Assembly: GCA_029167045.1 (NCBI GenBank)
Contig: JARFPK010000005.1
Span: 1 to 64,000, forward strand
Direction: 5' to 3'
Length of the DNA stretch: 64,000 nt
Source: Candidatus Methanocrinis natronophilus
GTDB lineage: Archaea > Halobacteriota > Methanosarcinia > Methanotrichales > Methanotrichaceae
Made by a program: the position numbers and the translations under genes
Shown here: piece by piece, positions 56,935-64,000 of the stretch
Layout of the letters: the number at the start of each line of letters is the position of its first letter
Position numbering within the stretch: position 1 is the first letter of the stretch
Notes under the pieces: generated by a model
The model's database searches: none
What the model saw: the letters and a program-made list of their open reading frames with translations, nothing else
Told to the model about the DNA's origin: nothing

Positions 56935-57287
56935 CTATGTATATCTTATATCGTCGATGTAGATCGTCGCCCCTCCAGGGTTACCCCCTCTATCCAGCTG
57001 GAGGCTGAATAGCCCGCTGATGGAGGAGAGGTCCTTTCCCCTCAGATCGATGGAGAACCTTCTCCAGTCATTCCCCAGGATGAGGGACTCGCGGCCGCGG
57101 GATGAGTCGGCGGTTCCGCTGCGGTCGGGCTCGTACCCGTAGCCGAAGGTGACGGCCTCGCCGCCCTCCCCCACCGCTCCGCCCTGGGGCGGGAGGGCCC
57201 CTTTATCGTCCTCGGGATCGGGGGGGTGCTGGGGAGGAGGGTGGCGTATCCGCTCGTCCTGTTGACGGCGGGGTTTTGGGGTCCATT
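56935..57287 (-). pseudogene. C-terminal fragment of a beta-sandwich (carbohydrate-binding-like) protein
   Basis: The last 60 residues (LGNDWRRFSIDLRGKDLSSI, LFSLQLDRGGNPGGATIYIDDIRY, in two blocks) resemble the end of a CBM-like domain of secreted archaeal proteins. Upstream codons are Pro/Arg-rich and unlike a protein start, and the frame is cut where the radical SAM gene ends. It is likely a leftover 3' end. Confidence 0.5.
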
Positions 57288-58352
57288 TCATGGAGGGGCG
57301 AGGGGAAGGAGGTCTCTATTTCCCAGGTATACCCGGCGAAGGTGGCTTCGGGCCGCTTCGAGAGAGCGGGCCGCCTGGGATCGAGGGGTTATTGGGAGGT
57401 CCTTCATCCAGAAGTCGGGGTGGAAGACCAGGAGGGAGTAGGGTATATCCGGGCTAAGACCCTCGATGAACTCGGCGATCGCCTCCACCTCGTCGACGTA
57501 GCCGGGGACGAGGAGGGTCGTCGCCGTCAGGATCTGTGCCTCTCTTTTACCTACGAACTCCTCGGCGATCATCTCGAAGTTCTCGAAGGCCTTCAGGTCG
57601 AACTTCACTATCCCTCCGGAGCGAAAAGAGAGCTCTGCAGCCCGTCTCACAAGGGCCGGGTCCCCCGAGCCGTTCATCTCCCAGCAGATACGAGGCCCGG
57701 GGACCCCATCTCCGGATCTTCGGTCACGCTCATAGTCTGCGCCGCCGCTCCTCGCCTCTATTATTCGTTTCGATGCCCGGAGGGCGAAGGGGAGCTGGGG
57801 CTCGGGGCTTCCGCCGAAGTAGCAGACGCAATCGGTCCTGGGGCTTTTCGTCACGATTTCAGCGAAGGCGTCGATCCCCGAGAGGGGCGGGCTCTCCAGC
57901 CTTCGGTGGGACTCATTCTGGCAGAAGAGGCAGTTAAAGCCGCAGCCGTACATGAAGACGGCGAGGTTCGCCCTACCCTCCCCTGCGGGGGCGAGGGAGC
58001 CGGGGCAGAACCAGGAGGCGCAGCAGTTCGTCGGGAGGAGGTCCTCATAGGCGACGAGGACCCCCCGCCCCGGATAGATCTCCTCCACCCGGCCGTCCCG
58101 GCACCTTCTGACCCCGCAGTAGCCGACGCCCCCCGGAGGTATGGAGCATTCGTTGGAGCAGAGGCGGCAGACCCTGGCTCCGGCTTCGGTGGACCTGGGG
58201 ACCTGGGGCGGGAGGTGGGGGTACGCCTCTCTCGATCGGAGGTGGCCCCTCCTGATCAGCTCCTCCGCCTCAACAGGCCCCTCCCTCGTGCATCGGAGGC
58301 ATACCCCCAGGATCCTCGCCGCCTCCCCCCGGCCGCAGATGGTGCACTTCAT
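57288..58352 (-). CDS. Radical SAM protein, PflA-like, with N-terminal Cys clusters
   Basis: 354 residues. An N-terminal zinc-ribbon-like segment (KCTICGRGEAARILGVCLRC) and a second cluster (CRLCSNECSIP) come before the radical SAM motif YGCGFNCLFCQN (CxxxCxxC). GGSPEPQLPFAL and WEMNGSGDP blocks follow. The family resembles pyruvate-formate-lyase-activating enzymes. The substrate is unknown. ATG 58352 is preferred over 58403. ATATATTTT about 25 bp upstream could be its TATA box, giving a nearly leaderless transcript. Confidence 0.85.
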   Translation of the reverse strand: MKCTICGRGEAARILGVCLRCTREGPVEAEELIRRGHLRSREAYPHLPPQVPRSTEAGARVCRLCSNECSIPPGGVGYCGVRRCRDGRVEEIYPGRGVLVAYEDLLPTNCCASWFCPGSLAPAGEGRANLAVFMYGCGFNCLFCQNESHRRLESPPLSGIDAFAEIVTKSPRTDCVCYFGGSPEPQLPFALRASKRIIEARSGGADYERDRRSGDGVPGPRICWEMNGSGDPALVRRAAELSFRSGGIVKFDLKAFENFEMIAEEFVGKREAQILTATTLLVPGYVDEVEAIAEFIEGLSPDIPYSLLVFHPDFWMKDLPITPRSQAARSLEAARSHLRRVYLGNRDLLPLAPP

Positions 58353-58965
58353 GATCACCGACCCCGTCAAAATATATGGTTCTCTATGGAGTCTTTCGGT
58401 CATAAGCCGATCGGCCCGGGAGGGAGGGGGGGCTGGTTAGAAGAGTGGCTTATTCGCTCGTCCTCTGGACGGCGGGAGTTGGGGGGGGCGTCTGGTGGGG
58501 CCGGCGGGAAGGATGGGGGCGGGGGATCCGGGAGGGGCGGGTTCGTTGATGATCCGGTGGGAACTGACTTCGTCGGAGATTCGGCGGGATCTTAGCTTGA
58601 TGCTCACGTTTTCGTTCCTTCTTTCGGGAGCGCGGTCTTTCGTGCATGACTCCAGGGTTGGTATGGGTTTTTATAGCATCCTCCAGATCAGGACGCAGAT
58701 GGCCTTCGGGACTTGGTCGCCAGTCGTCTGACTCCGCAGGGCAAGGGACCGAAGGGGCGAGTGCGTATGATCAGAAATTCGACACCCAAGGAGCATTCTA
58801 TGGTCGTGTCTTCCAAAACAGCATATATGAAAAGATAATAGTTTCAACGCAGATTCGGTGAGAAGGTGACAGATTTGATCTTTGAAGGCGCTAAAGGTTT
58901 GTCCGATGGAAAGGCGGAATTAAAGATCGTGGGTAATGATGAGGCGGCTTTCGGGGAGACAATTC
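58353..58965. other. GC-rich non-coding stretch before the restriction-modification gene
   Basis: No gene is supported. 58430-58500 shows similarity to 57215-57290 (TTCGCTCGTCCTC, GACGGCGG, TTGGGG), a further sign of local duplication. The right end becomes AT-rich and carries the leader of the restriction-modification gene. Confidence 0.45.
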
Positions 58966-61908
58966 ATGATCGACGAAATTAAATTATCTAATTTTATAGA
59001 TTATGCATCAAAATTAAATGGATATGAAAAGGGCGAAGCGCATCTATTTTTAGATAGGTTATTCATAGCGTTTGGTAACCGAGGCGTTCAAGAGGCAGGG
59101 GCGTCGTTAGAATTCCAGATAAAGATTAAGGGAAAAACAAAATTTTGTGATCTGATATGGCCGGGCAAAGTTTTAATCGAAATGAAAAAACGAGGCGAAA
59201 ATTTAGAAAAGCACTTTACTCAGGCCAAATCTTATTGGGATAACTCCTATGATAAAAGGACTGAGTATGTAGTTCTGTGCAACTTCGATGAGTTCTGGGT
59301 TTATAACTGGAACCTGCAAAGAGATCCCCTCGATAAGATCCCCATAGCTAAATTGCCTGAGATGTGGAGGTCCTTAGCCTTTTTATGTCCTGAAAAGGTT
59401 GAGCCGATCTTCGGAAATAACCTGGTCGAGGTCACAAAAGAGGCTGCAGACCAAATAGCGAAGCTATACAACAGCCTTGTTAATAGAAATATCGAGCGAG
59501 AACAGGCCCAGAGGTTCACCCTCCAATGTCTGGTCGCGCTCTTCGCCGAGGATACGGGCCTGTTTCCTGAGAAGGGCTTCTTTTACAACATCATAGACGA
59601 TTGCATAAAGGGTCAATCTAGCTACGACCTGTTCACTCTGCTTTTTGAGAGGATGAACTCAAAGGAACCTGCAACCGGAGGACGGTTCAAGGGCGTCAAG
59701 TACTTCGATGGAGGTATATTTAATAAAATTAATCCTATAGAACTTACTCCAAGTGAGCTGGATCTTCTCAGTGACACTTCGAAATACAATTGGTCCAAGG
59801 TGCAGCCTTCGATATTTGGGAGCATCTTTGAGGACAGCCTCGGAAAAGAGGAGCGACATGCAACGGGAGCTCATTACACATCCGAGTCGGATATAATGAG
59901 AATCGTCGAACCCACAGTCCTCAGGCCCTGGAGGGAGAGGATCGCAGGGGCAAATACCTTGACAGAGCTGAACGAGATTGCTTCCGAGCTTTCGGAGTTC
60001 AAGGTCTTGGATCCAGCCTGCGGGAGCGGGAATTTTCTTTATATATCCTTCAGGGAATTGAAAAGCCTGGAGCTGCAGCTATTTCAAAAAATACTTGAAA
60101 AGTTTTCATCGGCAAAGCCCGAGAGACTCCGGTCAGGCATAAAGGGAAGCCAGTTTTACGGAATAGATATCAATCCCCTTGGAGTCGAGCTGGCGAAGAT
60201 CACTCTATCGATGGCGAAGAAATTCTCCGCCGACGAGTTCAATCTATTCACCAGACAATATCGTTTCTTTGACGACGTAGAGGAGCCCCTCCCCTTCGAT
60301 AACCTCGACAATAACCTTTTGGTCGACGACGCCCTTTTCATAGACTGGCCAAAAGCGGACGTGATCATAGGAAATCCTCCCTTCCAATCAAAGAACAAAA
60401 TGCAGGAGGAGTTTGGTCCTGAATATGTAAATCGTGTCCGAGAAAGATTCTCAGACGTTCCCGGACGGTCCGACTATTGTGTTTACTGGTTTAGAAAAGC
60501 CCATGACGTCTTGCCCGAAGGAGGGCGGGCCGGACTCGTCGGGACGAACACGATACGACAGACGAATTCGCGAGTGGGCGGATTAGATTATATATTATCC
60601 AACGATGGGACCATAGTTGAAGCGGTTTCCACGATGCCCTGGAGCGGAGAGGCCGTCGTCCACGTCTCTATCGTCAATTGGATCAAAGGCGGCAAGGCTC
60701 CGAAGGGAAAAAGGAGATTGGCATTTCAGTATGGCGAAAGGAAAGATGGGCCTTGGGAAGTGCATGATCTTCCTTTTATCCCATCTTCTCTATCACCTCT
60801 CACAGACGTAACCGGGGCCAAGATCCTTGCTACCAATAAAAATTCAGGGGCGTGTTACCAGGGCCAAACACACGGCCATAAGGGGTTTCTGCTTACTTTT
60901 AGGGAAAGGGATGAACTCATAAGACGCGAACCAGAAGCGGAAGAGGTTACATTTCCATATTTGAACGCTGACGAAATGTTAGGAACTGTCGACTCTCAGC
61001 CTTCGAGATACGTAGTAGACTTTCAGCCAAGAGACATCTTTTCGGCCAAAAAATATAAAAATACATTTGAAATAATAGAAAGGACTGCATTGCCTGCTCG
61101 CCAATATGCCTATAATGAAGAAAAGGAAAGAAACGAAGCTGCGAGGGCCAACAACCCGAAAGCCAGAATCAATCGACATCATGAGATGTTTTATAGACAT
61201 TGGTGGCAGCTTTCGTACGGGCGCGGTGAATTGATATTGAAATTGTCGAATATAAATAGATACATTGCCTGTGGCCAAGTCACAAAACGGCCGATATTCC
61301 AGTTTATCTCCACGTGTATTCGACCCAACGCTGCCTTGATAGTCTTCCCTCTCGATGACGATTACTCATTTGGAATTCTGCAGAGCACCTTGCACTGGGA
61401 ATGGTTCAAGGCGAGATGCTCAACACTCAAGGGAGACTACAGGTATACCTCGAATACAGTTTTCGATTCCTTTCCTTGGCCTCAGTGGGGTACATTACCT
61501 CTGGACGATTCCGACGGCATGGAGGCTCGACTAAGAAAATCCCCCGTCAAGATAGCGTTAAAGGTCGCCAAGGCTGCAAGAGAGCTGAGAGCTTTGAGGA
61601 ATAAAATCAGGGCGGAGAACAATTTCTCTCTACGGGAACTTTACCGAACCCTGGAGCTTCCCGGAGATAATCCTCTTAGGACGGCCCATAAGAGGCTAGA
61701 CGATACCGTTTGGGAGGCTTATTATTACGGTCTCCCGAAATCGATGCACAAAAAGGACGAGCTGGAGTTTCTGCTCCAATTGAACGAACTCTGCGCAAGA
61801 GCTGAAGATTCGGGCGACGAGATCATCGGGCCGGGGTTGCCTTCATTCTGTAAAGACGAGGATTACTTTTTCTCAGAAGATTGTATAATATTCACGAGAA
61901 AATTATGA
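58966..61908 (+). CDS. MmeI-like type IIG/IIL restriction-modification enzyme
   Basis: 980 residues in one chain. The N-terminal nuclease motif is CDLIWPGKVLIEMKKRG (Asp62, Glu72-x-Lys74, PD-ExK type). A helical linker follows. The methylase has motif I LDPACGSGNFL near 348 and motif IV GNPPF near 468 (N6-adenine type), followed by a target-recognition region and a C-terminal helical tail. No separate specificity or restriction subunit is near. Composition is more AT-rich than housekeeping neighbours. ATG 58966 has GGGGAGA upstream. ATG 58936 is the alternative. Confidence 0.9.
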   Translation: MIDEIKLSNFIDYASKLNGYEKGEAHLFLDRLFIAFGNRGVQEAGASLEFQIKIKGKTKFCDLIWPGKVLIEMKKRGENLEKHFTQAKSYWDNSYDKRTEYVVLCNFDEFWVYNWNLQRDPLDKIPIAKLPEMWRSLAFLCPEKVEPIFGNNLVEVTKEAADQIAKLYNSLVNRNIEREQAQRFTLQCLVALFAEDTGLFPEKGFFYNIIDDCIKGQSSYDLFTLLFERMNSKEPATGGRFKGVKYFDGGIFNKINPIELTPSELDLLSDTSKYNWSKVQPSIFGSIFEDSLGKEERHATGAHYTSESDIMRIVEPTVLRPWRERIAGANTLTELNEIASELSEFKVLDPACGSGNFLYISFRELKSLELQLFQKILEKFSSAKPERLRSGIKGSQFYGIDINPLGVELAKITLSMAKKFSADEFNLFTRQYRFFDDVEEPLPFDNLDNNLLVDDALFIDWPKADVIIGNPPFQSKNKMQEEFGPEYVNRVRERFSDVPGRSDYCVYWFRKAHDVLPEGGRAGLVGTNTIRQTNSRVGGLDYILSNDGTIVEAVSTMPWSGEAVVHVSIVNWIKGGKAPKGKRRLAFQYGERKDGPWEVHDLPFIPSSLSPLTDVTGAKILATNKNSGACYQGQTHGHKGFLLTFRERDELIRREPEAEEVTFPYLNADEMLGTVDSQPSRYVVDFQPRDIFSAKKYKNTFEIIERTALPARQYAYNEEKERNEAARANNPKARINRHHEMFYRHWWQLSYGRGELILKLSNINRYIACGQVTKRPIFQFISTCIRPNAALIVFPLDDDYSFGILQSTLHWEWFKARCSTLKGDYRYTSNTVFDSFPWPQWGTLPLDDSDGMEARLRKSPVKIALKVAKAARELRALRNKIRAENNFSLRELYRTLELPGDNPLRTAHKRLDDTVWEAYYYGLPKSMHKKDELEFLLQLNELCARAEDSGDEIIGPGLPSFCKDEDYFFSEDCIIFTRKL

Positions 61909-62121
61909 GACATAAATCGCCCGAATGTGATCCAAAGATCAAATTCCTTGGCCCCCCACCCCAAAACCCCCATCCTCCCCGCCCTTACTCCTTCATAACT
62001 ATTATGAACGTTTCTCAACCATTCTCAAATACCTATAAACCCTTTATTGAGACCACTTCATGTTTGCACGCATCGTCGATCCGGCATCAAATCGGGCCGA
62101 TGGATGGCGTTTGAGGTTATC
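61909..62121. other. Gap upstream of the glutamate synthase genes
   Basis: No gene is supported. CAAATACCTATAAACC near 62025-62040 contains a candidate TATA element for the gltB cluster. Confidence 0.35.
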
Positions 62122-63303
62122 ATGGATCGGAAGAGAAGAAGCCGTAGAGAGCTTTACACCAAGGAGATCTGCGCCTGCTCCATCTTCGGGGCGATGAACC
62201 GGGAAGGGGACCGGTTCACCGGAGAGGGGGTTATGAAGGCGATAGCCAGCATGAGGGTCAGGGGTAACGGCCTCGGCGGCGGCTTTGCAGCCTACGGCAT
62301 ATACCCCGACCACCGGGACCTCTACGCCTTCCACCTCATGTTCACCGGCCCCACGGATCCGGCGAGAAGGGCGGCGAAGCAGGAGCTGGAGGCCTTCCTC
62401 GCCCGGAAGTTCGATGTATACTTCGACGAGGAGATCCCCACCGACGACTCGGTCTTCGTCAGGGACCCCCCCCTCCTCTGGCGGTACTTCGTCCTCCCCC
62501 GAAAGGAGGGGGAGGACGCGGAGATGACTGAGGAGGAGTACATCGTCCGTGAGATCATGGCCGTCAACAGTAAAATCGAGAACGCCTACGTCTTCAGCTC
62601 TGGCAAAAACATGGGCTGCTTCAAGGGCGTCGCCTATCCCGAGGAGATCGGGGAGTACTTCATGCTCGACCGTCTCTACCGGGGCCACACCTGGACCGTC
62701 CACGGCCGGTTCCCGACGAACACCCAGGCCTGGTGGGGCGGAGCCCACCCCTTCGGCCTCCTGGACACCACGGTCGTCCACAACGGCGAGGTCTCCAGCT
62801 ACGGGACGAACCGCTGGTACCTGGAGATGTACGGCTACGCCTGCACCCTCCAGACCGACACCGAGGTGATCGCCTACGCCGCCGACCTCCTGATGAGGAG
62901 GCAGAAGCTTCCCATTGAGATAGTCGCCAAGATCCTCGCCCCCCCGATTTGGGCCGCCATCGACAGGATGGACGAGAAGGAGAAGAGGCTTATGACCGCC
63001 CTGCGGATGACCTACGGCCCCCTCCTGATGAACGGCCCCTTCGCCGTCATCATCGGGGAGACGGGGCGTATGATAGGGCTCACCGACAGGATAAGGCTGC
63101 GCCCCCTCACCGCGGCGACCCGGGGCGAGATCTTCTACATCTCCAGCGAGGAGGCGTCGATAAGGCTGATATCCCCCCACCTGGACCGGGTCTGGACCCC
63201 CCGGGGTGGCGAGCCGGTGATAGCCGAGATGAAGGGCTATGAGAAGGGCTCTGAGGAGAGCTATGAGAAAGGCTCTGAGAAGAGCTATGAGAGGATTTGC
63301 TGA
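62122..63303 (+). CDS. Glutamate synthase, glutamine amidotransferase domain protein
   Basis: 393 residues, a class II glutamine amidotransferase domain of archaeal split glutamate synthase. The probable nucleophile is the Cys in ACSIFGAMN. HGRFPTNTQAWWGGAHPFG, HNGEVSSYGTNRW and QTDTEVIAYAADLL are family blocks. It releases ammonia from glutamine for the partner encoded next. An upstream in-frame ATG (62047) would add 25 residues that do not resemble the family. The C-terminus ends in repeated EKGSEESYEKGSEKSYE-like units. The stop overlaps the next start (TGATG). Confidence 0.85.
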   Translation: MDRKRRSRRELYTKEICACSIFGAMNREGDRFTGEGVMKAIASMRVRGNGLGGGFAAYGIYPDHRDLYAFHLMFTGPTDPARRAAKQELEAFLARKFDVYFDEEIPTDDSVFVRDPPLLWRYFVLPRKEGEDAEMTEEEYIVREIMAVNSKIENAYVFSSGKNMGCFKGVAYPEEIGEYFMLDRLYRGHTWTVHGRFPTNTQAWWGGAHPFGLLDTTVVHNGEVSSYGTNRWYLEMYGYACTLQTDTEVIAYAADLLMRRQKLPIEIVAKILAPPIWAAIDRMDEKEKRLMTALRMTYGPLLMNGPFAVIIGETGRMIGLTDRIRLRPLTAATRGEIFYISSEEASIRLISPHLDRVWTPRGGEPVIAEMKGYEKGSEESYEKGSEKSYERIC

Positions 63304-64000
63304 TGAGATCATTCGTCTTTCCCGAGTTTGAGATCATAAGGGACGAGGAGAGGTGCGGCTCCTGCCGCGGCTGCGAGAGGCAGTGCGCCTTGGGGACCCA
63401 CGCCTACGATCCGGTCGCCGACCGGCTCGTCTCCGACGATCGCAAATGCGCCGGCTGCCAGAGGTGCGTCATCTTCTGCCCCCAGAAGGCGATAGTCGTC
63501 AGGCCGTCGCCGTCGTTCTACAGGCCGAACGCCTCCTGGTCCCGGGAGAAGATCGAGGACCTGAAGAGGCAGGCGGAGACGGGAGGGGTCCTCCTGACCG
63601 GCTGCGGCTCCGACAAGCCCTTCCGGATCTACTGGGACCACATCCTCCTCAACGCCTCCCAGGTGACGAACCCCTCGATAGACCCCCTCCGGGAGCCGAT
63701 GGAGCTGCGGACCTTCCTGGGGAGAAAGCCCGAGATGCTGGAGATATCCAGAGAGGGCAAAGAGGTCGAGATAAAGACGGAGCTCTACCCCAACCTGACG
63801 GTGGAGACCCCCATCCTCTTCTCGGCGATGTCCTTCGGGGCGATCAGCTACAACGCCTTCAAATCCCTGGCCACGGCCGCCTGCAGGTCCGGGACCTACT
63901 TCAACACCGGCGAGGGCGGCCTCCCCCGGGAGATGAGGGGGGAGTTCGGCCGGTGCGCCATAGTCCAGGTCGCATCGGGGCGGTTCGGGATAGACGCCGA
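63303..64000 (+). CDS. gltB: Archaeal glutamate synthase, ferredoxin and FMN synthase domains (partial)
   Basis: An open frame from ATG 63303 to the window edge (232 residues). Two [4Fe-4S] clusters (CGSCRGCERQC, CAGCQRCVIFCPQKA) are followed by the start of the glutamate synthase FMN barrel (ILFSAMSFGAISYNAFKSLA, NTGEGGLPREM). With the preceding amidotransferase it converts 2-oxoglutarate and glutamine into glutamate. Start and upstream stop overlap, so the two are translationally coupled. Confidence 0.93.
   Translation, partial: MRSFVFPEFEIIRDEERCGSCRGCERQCALGTHAYDPVADRLVSDDRKCAGCQRCVIFCPQKAIVVRPSPSFYRPNASWSREKIEDLKRQAETGGVLLTGCGSDKPFRIYWDHILLNASQVTNPSIDPLREPMELRTFLGRKPEMLEISREGKEVEIKTELYPNLTVETPILFSAMSFGAISYNAFKSLATAACRSGTYFNTGEGGLPREMRGEFGRCAIVQVASGRFGIDA

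Overview
The window comes from a high-GC methanogenic archaeon, most likely of the Methanothrix/Methanocrinis group (Methanotrichales). This is inferred from archaeal-type split RNA polymerase genes, a tungsten/molybdenum formylmethanofuran dehydrogenase operon (fwdDBAC), the methanofuran-biosynthesis protein MfnF, archaeal PurP, a DUF1699 protein known from Methanosarcinia, an F420-linked FrhB-family gene, a thermosome and intron-containing tRNAs. The species cannot be fixed from the sequence alone.

Layout. 1-1030: an apparently intact IS200/IS605-type tnpB (cut by the window edge) sits directly upstream of an NDH-2-like flavoprotein. 2282-11545 (minus): the transcription/translation operon tRNA-Lys, rpoH, rpoB2, rpoB1, rpoA1, rpoA2, rpl30e, nusA, rpsL, rpsG, without the usual downstream elongation-factor genes. 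11616-13228 (minus): leuD-leuB, divergent from 13357-17505 (plus) fwdDBAC, followed by purP and a PH-like protein. 19.2-29.9 kb is an accessory, decaying region. It holds an integrase remnant with its partner gene, nikR beside a wrecked substrate-binding-protein gene, DUF72 and PolB fragments, a DUF1699 gene, a SIMPL protein, a secreted protein made of 30-residue curlin-like repeats, two related hairpins, and two copies of a small MITE.

29.9-40.1 kb is mostly housekeeping: srp54, tRNA-Arg, uppS (whose stop codon lies in the left end of a deleted tnpB element), tRNA-Val, aIF1A (apparent CTG start), rio1, a Pno1-like KH protein, an M50 protease, mfnF, a frameshifted FrhB-family gene, and a YchF-type GTPase. 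At 40.2-43.5 kb lies an AT-rich, apparently acquired 1094-residue protein that fuses an HD-type domain to an Hsp90/GHKL ATPase. It is the best candidate here for a little-studied conflict system.

43.9-58.4 kb carries an iron-sulfur flavoprotein (apparent ACG start), a CoA-transferase/GNAT fusion, the thermosome, a complete IS5-type element with 4-bp target duplication, rqcH, a Mut7-C protein, a metallophosphoesterase, a third MITE next to a truncated KAS III gene, a lipoprotein and a radical SAM gene with a nearby decayed partial copy. 59-62 kb holds a single-chain MmeI-like restriction-modification enzyme. The window ends in a split glutamate synthase (amidotransferase gene followed by an iron-sulfur/FMN synthase gene, cut by the edge).

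In broad terms the window combines the core transcription/translation apparatus, the first step of CO2 reduction or last step of methyl oxidation in methanogenesis, leucine, purine and glutamate synthesis, and scattered islands of mobile DNA, defence and gene decay.
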